Assembly (NCBI RefSeq): GCF_009870125.1
Contig: NC_046683.1
Location: forward strand, 43,663,869 to 43,727,868
Direction: 5' to 3'
Source of the DNA: Drosophila pseudoobscura
Lineage: Eukaryota; Arthropoda; Insecta; Diptera; Drosophilidae
Length of the DNA: 64,000 bases
A program made the position numbers and the translations under genes. The notes beneath the pieces were generated by a model, which saw only the letters and a program-made list of their open reading frames with translations, did not search any database and was not told where the DNA came from. How positions within the stretch are numbered: position 1 is the first letter of the stretch; the number at the start of each line of letters is the position of its first letter. Shown here one piece after another: positions 50,901-62,900 of this stretch.

Positions 50901-53900
50901 CTAAGGCAAGAGGGAAGAAGCGACTGCGGCTGGGGCAGCCTCCGTCGCCAAAAGAAAAAGTAGAAAAAGTAAACTGCAAAAATCTCGTAAAAATCCATGA
51001 AAATTCAGCCAGACGACGATGAAAAACTTTTGCAGCAAGTTGTTGCTGTTGCTGTTGCTGCTCTTGTTGCTGTTGCAAGTGGTGTTGCTGTGTGGCAGTT
51101 GTGTATAAAGAACTCCAAATGGAGGCACTGGAACTGGAGGCACTGCAACGTTGACTTTCTAACTGTTGCAAGTCGTTTCTCAAAATGCTTGCGGAGCGGG
51201 CGTATTGTTTGCCCAAGTTGTTGTTGCCTCTCCTGCCCTGTTACGTCTCCATGCCGGCAGAGAGACAGCAACATGGCTAACAGCAACAGCAACAACGGTG
51301 CAACAGGGCCAACAACAAGCTGTTCGTGTAGTTGTCAAAGCTTTAAAACGATTTTCGCCTGATTTGACACAACGGCAAAAGCAAAAAAAAATACAAAAAA
51401 AAAAGGTTATTAAGGGAAACCCAGGCCCAGACTCGGGCCGATCCCAATCCCAATCCCAAGGCGGCGGCGGAGGAGGGGAACCAATTGAGTTGTTGGGTTA
51501 ACAAATTTATTACGAGCAGCGAAGAAAGAGCAACAGATACAGATACAGATACAGATACATACATGCGGCTCGTGTGTAGATGCAAAATAGCTGAATGAAT
51601 AGGGAATGTCCCACGGAAAACAGCCAAATAGATTAAAGCCCGGGTGGAAAGAGAAAGCCTCCCAGAGACCGACCGACCACTAATGAGGAGGTGTGGGGTC
51701 TCGTCGTCCCCCTCCCTCCCTATAAGAACGAAAGAAGAACAGAACCCTACCCTACCGCAGCCAGCGATGCATGGAAAAATGGAACCCGATGGAGAGCCAC
51801 CGCCAATGTTGACTGATTTCTTTGGGCCACTTGGTTTTTCTTTTGGCTTTTTGCTTGAGTTATTTCTTGAACGGCTCGTAGACGGTATTCGTAGACGTAG
51901 AGTGCAAAGCCCGAAGGGTGTGTGGGAATTTTCTTATCTGATTGCCGGACGGACGGACGGACGGACGGACGGACGCTGCTGGCTGATTCTTGTAGGCCGG
52001 CAAACGCGTTCGTTTCTTGTTTTGTGTCTTCGAATAATTAAGTTTAAGTCCGGGGCTGTAAAAATCACAAGTGGAAGTGGGTTCCCAGGCTGCTACTTTC
52101 TGGTTTCTTGGTTTCTTGGCTGCTCGCTGGCTTGCTGGCTTGGTGGCTTGGTGGCTTGGTGGCTTGGTTTTTTCTTGTAATTTACATGATTCATATGCAA
52201 ATCTCAAATCTGTCTAACTTTGGTTTCTGTTTCTCTTCTCTTTTGCAGACCTGGTTCTTTACGGACACGGATGATCACTACTACCAGGAGAGGACAAGTG
52301 AGTAGACAGAAAGAACGAGAGTGAGAGAGAGAGAGGAAGCCATAAGTTATCCCCCAGTGGCACCCGCACCCGCGCTTTCTATCCTCCTTTTTTTTTTGGT
52401 TTTTGTTTTTTGCCCAAAAATAATATACTATATCCGAAAATGGAGAGGATGGAAAAACAAATTTATCACAAAAGAAGTTCTTTATACCTGGAGCTGGACC
52501 TGGACGTGGACGTGGACCCTCGACCTCTTACCTTTGGGATTCGATCCAAAATGCGATCCGTTTCGTTGGCTTTGGCCTGTTCTCAATTTAGTTTCACATC
52601 AGCCAAGGGCCACGCCCCCAGCACCGCCTAATATTGGCCACTGTCTGTTGGGCAGTCAGCGGCAGCGGCAGCGGCAACGGCAGCAGCAACAAACAATCCG
52701 AAAACCGATTAAAGTTTATAAATTCCATCATCTCTATAGACAGAGAGTGGAGGAGGGACACGGGAGACGGGGACTTCATCACTCACCCGCATTTTAATTG
52801 AATTGCAGGCTCTGGCCTGCGCTTCGATTTCCAGACTACCAGAAACAGGAGACCAGAGCAGAGCAGAGCAGAGCACAGCATAGCAGAGCAGAGCAGAGCG
52901 AAGCGGAGGAGAGTTTAATTAAAAAAAAGTTCAAATTTCAATTTTTGGCTTAAACAACAAATTGTACATATATTCCATTTTTGCATACACTCCAGCAGGC
53001 AGGCACACACACGCACACACACAAAGAGCAGAGAGCAGGCTGAAACGATCTCAGGTTTCACAGACGCAGACGCAGACGGAGACGGAGACGCAGTCTCCTC
53101 TTTGGGGCCCTGCGTTTTTGGTATTTTGATTAGGCCGAAAGCTGGCCGAAAGGATTCTGCTAAACACGCTCGGGGATTTTGAGTTATGTGTGTGCCTGTG
53201 CTGCCGCTAGCCCGCCTGCCCGCTAGCCCGCCAGCTTGCCTCTGCCGGACTGGACAAAGGATAAGTTCTCTCTCCCTCCCTGTGTCCGAGTGTGTTCTTA
53301 AGTATTTCAACAATTTTCATCCAATTAAGGCGCAAAAGTTTTTGTGCGTTGTGCTCTGCTTTCAGTGCTGCTCCTGCCCTTGCTGCTGCCCTTTCCCTGG
53401 GCTTGCATCTTTATCGGCGGCGGCGGCTGTCAAACGATACAAAATGTATCCGCTGGATATGAGCGGCATTCTCGACTAACAAGCTACTGTTCGGGTGCCC
53501 CGTCTCCTGTTTTGGGGCGATATGAACTTGGCCTTTTAGTTAATTAACATAGAAGTGGAACCATGCCACTGCCGTTGCCACTGCCACCGAATGGCTGTTC
53601 CCTGTTTCTTCTTTGGCTTCTGCTTAATTACCAATCTTTATCAAAATGTTTAAACCCCCTTTCCTTCTTTCCCTGTTCTGTTCTGTTCTCTCTCCGTTCC
53701 AGAGGGCCACCTCATCAACACCAAGTGCTCCCAGGGCCATTTTCGCAAGGCGCTCTGCTGCAAGATGTCCGCCGAATTGGATGTCTTCCTGGAGAGCGGC
53801 AAGAAGTGAGTATACAGATTGCAAATTGCAAATATATACATATATCTACTACACACATACAATATTGATTGGGGGGCACCCATATGGGAGTGAGACCTCG

Positions 53901-56900
53901 TATTCGCGTACTCTCGTACTCTCGTAGTCGTACGTGTGGTGCCTCGTACGACTTCAATTTCATGCAGAATTACTGCATTAGTCCGGACAGCGAGCGGCCG
54001 GGCAGCGAGCGGCAAGAGGTCATGTTGCAGATGGGTATGCAGCATCATAATGCTGTATTGTACGTACTGCTGCTGCTGCTGCTGCTGCTGCCTGCAGGGC
54101 CTCCTAAAATGTTGTCATATTTGCCAGCTTAATGTTCATTCGATGCATTTCTGTTAAACAACTTGAAGAGGCATCTCCGAGAGCAATGACTCCTTGCCTG
54201 TGGCAGTGTCTATGGCTGCTGCTGTTGCTGCTATTGCTGCTGTTTCTGTAATAATAGACTTTAATGCTTTTAATAAGCGACCGCAGAAGAAGCCCATCAC
54301 AGCAATCTATCCATGGGCAATGGCAATACAAAACACCCAGTTCTCGGGCGTTCTCTCCTCGACTCGCTCTTGGCTCTGTGCTGCAGCTGCCATGCGTTCT
54401 AATTTGCGCAATTAAGACGCTGCAACAGCAGCAAACAGCAGCAGCAACAGTGCCCCAGCAGCAATCCACTCAAAACTTGTCCAGCGACCGCAACCAGAGA
54501 ATAAAAGGAGCGGACCAGAAAAAGACACTTCAACTAGCGCCCAAAGGAGCAGCCTAGACATTCTACTCGTTTTTGAGATACCCTTTTTGGCAGAGTGTCT
54601 TCTGATTTTAGCAAGACGTTTGCAATTCAGCTAAAGCAATAGTCTTTGCTATATCCAACGAAGGAACGATCAATCTGTCAGGGTATCAAGAGCCTTGCAG
54701 TCCAAAAGCTTGCCTTCTTTTCTGGTTTTTCTTTTGCTGTGACTGGGGCCTCTCCCTCCCTTTTCGCTTATTTGTAATTACACTGAGAGCAGCAGCAACA
54801 GCAGGGGGAGGCGGAGAGGGAGGGGGTGCAACCAACAGAGGGGCACACAACATCATCCAGAAATCTAGAACAACTTGGACATGCTCGGACTCTAGATGAT
54901 GGAGGATGGCGATGACGACTGGTTGGCTGGATGGGGCTTGCTGGCCTGCTGGCTGCTGCTTTCATCTTAAGTTGACTTGCCGTTTTGGCTTAGAACTTGA
55001 AACTGTCATTATACGAGCGCGGAGCATGCAATCAATAGCTGCAACTGCAACTGCAACAACAACAGGCAGCAGCAGCAACAGCAACAGCAACAGCCACAGC
55101 CACAGCAACAACACCAAGCAGCAACGATTTGTGTTGCTGTTGTACAAAACTGAAATAAAATAAATGAGCAGCAATGAAAATGTGCAGTTATGAGCCAGAT
55201 GAGGCATGAGCCATGAGGCTGCCACACTGGCGCTGCTGGTGGCTGCTTGTGGCTGCTTCTTGGGTCCCGAAATGGTATCAGGTGGCACAGGAAACCGAAC
55301 GGACGGTCGGTCGGCCGGGCAGGCAGGCAGGCATCCTTCTTGGCTGATTGGCAACGTTTAAAACTTTGCTCATGTTGCGACGAGAAGCAGCAGCAGCAGC
55401 ACCAAACAGCAGCAACATATTGAGGATCCTCTGGATCCCGAAACAAAAATCCAGGCGAAACATGAAAAAGAGGTTAATTAACGTGCATTCGAACTGGCAA
55501 TTATGCCACGCTGTGTTGCCCCCCGCTCCAGTCTCCAGTCACCAGTCTCTCTTTACAACGCCACGTTACTGCTGCTGCTGCTGCTGCTGCTGTGCGTACA
55601 GCAACAACATGTTGCATGGAATTGCAGTCTGGTGGCTGGCAACCGTGGGGCGTCTCCGTCTCCAGGCCCCAAAGTAGCTCTATTAAATGCAAATCTGACC
55701 AGTTCTTTTAATTGCGTTTTGTTACGCGACGTAATGCAAATTTATTTGCCATAAAACATGAATTATTTGCCCCACTGTGCGAACGCGGGCACCAGGGGAA
55801 GGAACCGAACCGAACCGAACCGCCTTTCCGTCTTGAATCGCCTTGAATCGCCTTGAATGGCTAATTGCAGTGGCAGCAATGTTGTTGCAGCGGTGGCAGT
55901 GGCAGTGGCAGCAGAGAGCAGCCATGTTGCTGTCGGTGTTGGGTATCCATTATAATGCCGAACAATTAGTGCAATTTAATTAAAGTTACAACAGCAGCAG
56001 CAACTGCAAGTCATAGAAGACAGACAGCAACTAGGCGATGACCTGGCACGTCACTCCTCTATCTCCAGTCTCCAATCTCCCATACCCAAGCACCTCCTCC
56101 TACTCCAAATCAACCGACAGCAAGTCATCAATTATAGACCCCCGCTCGGACAGTGTTCATAAAGAAATTCCACATTTGGGGCGCCAGAGGTGTTTACGGG
56201 AAAGGGTGCGTCCCACTGTGCGCGACAGTGGAGCGTTCGGAGCCTTGGCTCCACGATTTATTAATTAGTTTTGTGTGTTTTTTCGACTCTAAATTCCTTT
56301 CTCGAAGCTCGGGCCAGCCGCCTAATCTTATTCGATTTATTCGTTTCAAGTTCTAATTTATCTTTTGTTTCTGCCCAGAGTCGGATTCGGACTCGCGTTC
56401 GAATTGAGTTTGGGTTTGGGGCTTGGGGTTGGGTGTGTGTGTGCCACACCTAACCTTACGAGTATGTATCCAGCAGATACTGGTACGGCATGGCGAACTT
56501 GTCAGGCAATTGTATAAACAGCCACTTATCTGATTGCAGTCCGAGGTTGACTGCGGGACTGCGGGACTGGTCTCCCTTTCGAATGACGCATCCCATGGAT
56601 CCAGATCCACATCCACATTCACAACCCGGGGAGTACAGACGAGTGCGGCACGTTTCGTAATCAACATTTTGACATAATAACGGCATATCAGCTCCCTTCC
56701 CCTTTGGGTAATTACAACACGTAATATGCGTAATATTCACAGCATAAAATGTAAATGGAACAAAGAGATATGGAGATGGGGATAGCGGTGGCGGTGGCGG
56801 TGGCGGTGGCGATGGAGGGCCCAAGGATGGGCCCATCAGCGGCATCAATCAAGGCAAAGTCAAAGAGAGCTCTCAGAGAGCTCCCAGAGAGCTGTTGTGG

Positions 56901-59900
56901 AGCTGCCAAAGCCAACGCCAAAGCCAAAGCCGAGACTGGCTCGAAACTGAGGCCAAAGTCTGTCTCATGATGATAATGATGTTACATGCTACTTCAATTT
57001 TTGGCCCCTTCTGTGTCAGTGTTGCCCCTACCCCCCCTGTTGCCTGCTGCCTGTTTTGTGGGTGCGTGGGAATCGAATGATTCGCTCCACTCCGCTCTGG
57101 CCCGACCCGGCCCGGCCTGGCCATCAATGAAATTTCCCAGGGTAAAAGAGAGGCGCCCTTTCTCCACCCTTCTTCGAGTGACTGCCACCACCGCAACTTG
57201 TTGCTCTGCTAATCCCCAACACTGAGCCGCAATAAAATAATAGAGAAAGACAGACATACATACAGCAAAGCCGCCGCAGCAGGCAGGCAGACAGACAGTC
57301 AGTCACACACTCAATATCCATCTAAGGCTGCGACATTTTTAATCGCTGTTCGTAATGCACTCGCTGGATGAAATGCAATGGAGGATTTTCTCTGGTGGGG
57401 CAGAGGGGGAGCACATGAGCATTCCGTGGCATACTCGCACTCGCACTCGCACTCGCACTCTCGTATGTGGAAAGCCAGCAGCAGCAGATGTTGTGGCAAT
57501 GTGTGAGAAAATTTTCCTTCTTTCCACGGGTGTTTTTTTTTTGCTTTTTGCGGCCAGGGGCAACTATTTATAGAGAGAGAGAGAGATGCGTGTGAAGTGT
57601 GGAGACTTTTCCTTTAGGGGAAAAGAACCACCAACCGGGGCGACACTTCCCCAAGCCATTTTAGAGAAACGCATCCATTTCATTTATTTGCCACTTGTGG
57701 CAGGCAGCGACAACAGAGACAACAACAACAACAGCAACCGCAACAGCAATCCCCATTATCCAATTGATTCGATGGCAGAGGCGACAGCGGACCTTCAACG
57801 AATGTTGACAAAAAACAAAAAAAAACAGGAAAAAAGAGCTGAAATCTTTGTCAGAATTGTGGCAGCGGAAGCAGGCAATTTGCGTGCAACTGTTGCAACT
57901 GTGGCAACTGCAACTGTAGCATTTGCATGCGGAGTTTTCATTAGGAAATGCAATTGCATTTGATAGATACTCAGGCGGCTCCAGCGACTCCACTCTCAAC
58001 ATCCGGGAAGTTGTTGGCGGCTGAGAGGGAGACAGAGCTCTGCTTTGCTCCACATTTCAATTAGCGCCTCCCACAGCTACAGCTACAGCTACACTCCCAC
58101 ATACAAAGCCACCCACGAGCAGAGCATAATCGCCGACAATTGCCTTCGATTTGCAGCCAGGCTGCTTGTGCATCCACAAGATACATTCAATTCACACTTG
58201 AGCCGCTGCCACGGAATTAATGATTTGCTTTTGTCAGGGCGCGGACCAGAGCGGGGCATGAGGCATGAGGCATTTGACAAATGCACTTCAATTGTTCTCT
58301 TCAGTCGCTCAGAAGTGAAACGCTTTTTGTATCTGCCACAGAACACCAAAACAGCAGAACAGCGGGTGCGCAGGCGTGCAGCAGCTCCACCAATAAATCT
58401 CTGACTCATGGCTGCACTTAAAGATGAAAGCAAACTGCATCCAAAATGGGAAGATTAATTTCCCTTTCGCTGTTGTCTCTGTCTCTCGGACTCCGTCTTC
58501 TGGCTGTTGTCTCTGTTAATGAGGCAGACATCGGACATCGGACGTCGGACAGCGGACATTCTGGGTGATTTGAGTGGTCGGACGGGGGAACTCCTGCTTA
58601 ATGTAAATATCTTGTTGTCTGTTGGTTTCCCTTCCCCGGCACGACCACGACCACATTGATTTGTATCAATCCGCGAAACTGGCATCCGAAAGATACACAT
58701 AAAACATACTCGCCTCGAACAGCTCCCCGTCCAGCAGATGACAGCTGACTTATTGCTAATTGCAACAGCCTCTCGAAGGCGAGAGAGAGAGAGACCCGAA
58801 CGAAATCAGTTCGTCATCGTCATCCACTGGGCATTGGGCACTGGGCACTGGGCACTGGATTTTCGGCGATCGCTTATCTCTCGCCTGCTGTCAAAATACT
58901 TTTAGCGCTGCCTGTGTGCACCACAACTTAGTTGCCTCTGCAACGGTCTCTCTCTCTTAATGCGAAATCTATTAAGACTCCGGCCGGGACTCCCCATCCC
59001 CGTCACCGTCCCACACCGCACATCGCACATCGCACAGTTTCTCCTTCTGCTCTCGAGTTGAAGTGCCCCGTCAATCATTTTTTATTGTGGCTCCAGACAT
59101 AAACTCATTTCGCCTGCTATGTGGCACGGACTTGGTTGAACGGGATTGGGAATGGGAATGGTATGGTATGGTATGGAGTCAGCCGCCAACGCCCCGGGAG
59201 CGGGTTTTTGGGGCAGGATGGAGAGCAGAAAAAGCAACAGAAACAGCAACAGCAACAGCAGCTGTCTGCTGATCGAAATCTGCCCACATCAGAGCAGCGG
59301 CGAATAATTGGAAAAACAGCTATGGAAATAAACTAAACCAAAAGTTTGCACTCGTTTCGTATTTCAATGGCCAAACGCACACGCACACACACACACACAC
59401 ACACACGCATGCATTTCTCAGATACAAAGATAGACGCCACACACAAGAAGAGTTCTTTTTGCTGCAAGGGAGAGAGGGAGAGAGTGGAACCAACGATCCA
59501 CCGATTCCCGAATCGATAACCCAAAGAACCTCCAAATGAAAACATTTTCATAAATGCCACAAAGACATCACAGTGGGGCAGAGGCAGGGGACAGGAGGAA
59601 GGAGGAAGGAGGGGGGGAGGGGCATACGAGCGTTAATTAAACGACAACGAACATAAAATAGCGGCTAGATTTCAATTTGGAAAACCAGGGAAAGCCGCAT
59701 CAGGGGAAACCGAAGACAGCTGGCGGGACACAGGAGTCGGGGCTGGTGGGGAGATGGGTTATGCTCTGCGCATAATTAAGCAAATTAAACGCGCATTTTT
59801 ATGCGTCACGAAGCGACTCCAAGCGGGGAAAGACAGCAGAGAGGGAGGGGGGTGGGGGGGCTGCCGTTTCGCACAGGTATCGCATGTGGCAGCCACAACA

Positions 59901-62900
59901 TCAGCAGCCACAGCAGCAGCAGCAATAGACACAACATCGAAACAGCAGGCAATTTATGAATGCCAGGCTTAGGAGTAGTATCTATGTATCTATCTACCCC
60001 ACCCCCCCGTACACACACAGACAAACTCTGCCTACCTCCCTCCCTGCCATCCCTAGTATCGCGGCTTATGCAATAAAAATTATATTAAATTACCCAACGA
60101 GACGCCAAGACAAGAAACACACAAGACAAGCCATTGCCAATCCTCCAATCCTCCAAGATTCGATTCGATTTTATTGAATACTTATGGGCTCAACGAAAGT
60201 TGCTGCCAGGCGAAATGCCATGAGGCACAAGCCGACGAGGGGGATACCCTGCAGGACCAAAGAGTAGTGAAAATGGTGCCAAGGGCACTACTATTCCAGG
60301 AGAGTTCCACGAGTATTTAGCTTTGTTTTCGCAACCCCCCTTCAGGGCTCTCCCAGCATTTTCCAACAGATATTCTGATTTCTTGTGGCGAAATTCCATT
60401 GCTGTCAAGATCATTGCAAAGTCGAGGATCCCCTGCCTCGGATCGGACCTCGGCACCCAGGCTGGCTGGCACTCTCCGTCTCCGTGGTCAGCGGTCGACC
60501 TTTCAGCTGCCGCTTAATGCCATCATTAGTCCACCGCTGGCTACCGGATATGGCTGATCGTTTGTCACTATAAAAACTGCAACTGCAGCTGCAACTGCAA
60601 CTGGGAGGCCGGGTAGGGGACCGCGATCGCTATCTCCTTCCTCTTTTGCCTCCTCCGTGGCTGGCTGCACGGTAATTGCAATCTAAATTAGTGCACTTTT
60701 TTGTACGCTTCTGTTGCTTAGCGGAAACAGCCTTGAGAGTGGCCTGAGAGACGAGGGGTCTTATGTTTTATTGCTTAAACGAAACGATTTGGATTTGGGT
60801 TTGGATTGGGATTGGGATTGGCATCGGGACTAACATATGGTGAATAGTGGGGTGGGGTGGTCAGGGGCGGGCAATAGCTAACCAGAATAACAGGAATTAC
60901 GCAGACCGTAGATGGTGTCATTGGCTTCGGGCAGCTTGCATACCTTCCCGTGGTGGGGGCGGTTGAGTCGGGAGGCAAGAACGTCCAGGTCGAGGTTCTT
61001 CAAGCGCACCATCAGAGTGGGCTCCTTCTCGAGGGAGCGGCACACGAGGTTCTTGTGGCAGTGGACCGGCTTTGAGACCACGGACGGGTGTCCGCGAGCG
61101 GGGGCGTCGGGCAGCAGGCCAACGACCTGGGGGCCAACATCGGCGCCGACACGGGTGCTGCCGCAGGAGATGCAGCAGAGGCCCGAATTGATGAATCCTG
61201 CGGCCCGCGGGCAGGTCTCCTTGTTCTCGATCATGCGCAGGCGCATTTCGATGTCGTCGAAGCGATCGCGGATGTACATCTTGAGGGCCGGCATGTGGAC
61301 CTTGTCCAGCTTGCTGTCCAGCATGTCCTGCAGCTCCTCCATGGTGCCGATGAAGGTCATGTTGTACTCCTGCAGCTGGATGCGCAGGCTCTCGATCTCC
61401 ATTATGCACTGCTTGATCACCTCGAGGCGCTGGAAGAGCGCTTCGGTCTGGCGCAGAAACTCCTTGAGGGTCTCGTAGAACTTGTCCAGGCGCTTGCCCA
61501 CCTCCTCCATTTGAAGGAGGATGGGGCCGGCGATTTGGCGCATCAGTTTCTTCATGAAGTCGACGTTGGCCAGCAGGCTGCAGGCGATCTTGTTGTCCTC
61601 GTCACAGGTGGTGCAGAGGTCCTCGCAGGGCGAGGCGTACTTCTCCCACATCTTCGACTGGAACTTCTTGCCCTTGGCCTGGTTGCAGACACGTATCTGC
61701 TTGAAGTGGCACTCCAGGTTCTTCTCCAGATCCGCGATGCGCTTCTCCAGCTGCTCCACCTTGCCCAGTTGCTCCGAGATGGGCACAATGGCCGCCACGT
61801 CGAAGGGCAGGGGCGAGTACTTGGACTGCTCCAGTATTCGCTCCATGCACTTGCCCTCGAACCCGCCAATGGTCACCAGATCGTCCTGGCAGTTCAGTTT
61901 CTTCAGCAGCACATTCAGCAGACTGTGCAGCACCGCCACATTCACGTGTGTCATCTCCGGCACACCCACAGCAATCCTCACCAGCTGCTCCAGCGTCAGT
62001 TCCACGTGGGAGGGCATATCGTCTACTTGTGTATTTTTTTTACGGGGAAAATTCGAATGTGGAATATGAATGTGATGTTATCGATACGAATTTTAGTAAT
62101 GAATGCTGTACTATGTTCTCTCTCGTTCCAGGTGGTTCTGTCACTTTGACGATGACAACTATGTCAATGTGCCGAGACTGGTGAAACTGCTCGACGAGTA
62201 CAGCCCCAGTGTGGACTGGTATCTGGGCAAGCCGAGCATCTCCTCGCCGCTGGAGATCCACTTGGACAGCGTAAGTGCAAATCCCTGTTATTTCTGCCCA
62301 TTTTCCTATACGTAATTACAAGTTTTTGCCTCGTCCAGTCCCGTCCCGTCCCGTCCCGACCCGTCGCTACGATCGCCTTTCTCTCTCCTCCTTCGCTTCG
62401 AACAACAGGCTTGGTCGGGCCGGGCCGGGCCGGGCCTTGTGTTATTTATGTGGCCGCCCGGGCCATTTGTCTATGCCGCCATTTGGCTTCCAGCTGCCAG
62501 CGCAGGCTATCATTAATAACCGATATGATCTGGCGCGGCAATAGCAACAACAGTAATAGCAATAGCAATAGCAATAGCAAAAGCAAAAGCCATAGACGTA
62601 GTCAAAGCCATAGCCATAGCCATAGCCATAGCCATTGGGCCAGAGTAGCAGCCAGAGCCTGAATCTGAATCTGAATCCGATTCCGAGCCTCTGAGCCCGT
62701 TCCCATTCCAGACCATTTGAAATATCGCCCCAGCTGATCCCGCAATGAATGTGGCTGCCACAGTTTTGTCGGCTTAGGCCAGAGTTGCCAGGGATGGCGA
62801 TTGATCGAAGAGAAATTTAGTAGCAGACCTCTCGGGCTCTTTCGGTCGAGTGGGGACTCCATTCCAGCCCTGAACGCACCTCCATACCTAATTAAAAAAT

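Larger units (their letters stand above)
44757..52248 (+). other. fng: fringe intron 2
   Basis: The donor is GTGAGA at 44757; the acceptor CTTTTGCAG ends at 52248. It is a 7.5-kb intron with no supportable coding sequence. Content includes a CTG/TTG tract (46638-46686), a GACA repeat (48036-48065), GCC tracts near 48671, and a GGAC repeat (51947-51974). Long apparent frames at 49454-49970 are compositional and overlap on both strands. Confidence 0.85.
53806..62131 (+). other. fng: fringe intron 4, host of a nested antisense gene
   Basis: The donor is GTGAGT at 53806; the acceptor TTCCAG ends at 62131. It is an 8.3-kb intron. Its last 1.4 kb carries the minus-strand QRICH2-like gene. From 53806 to about 60760 I see no gene, only CAG/CTG-type tracts, an AC run (59384-59406) and hexamer arrays such as GCACTC (57434-57460). 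The catalytic DDD-encoding exon follows directly. Confidence 0.85.

Noticed and set aside
61088..62149. A 353-residue open frame on the plus strand
   Set aside because: It lies wholly opposite the QRICH2-like gene. Its peptide is Leu/Val/Gln-rich and shows no family signature, and the frame stays open because of codon bias on the real strand.
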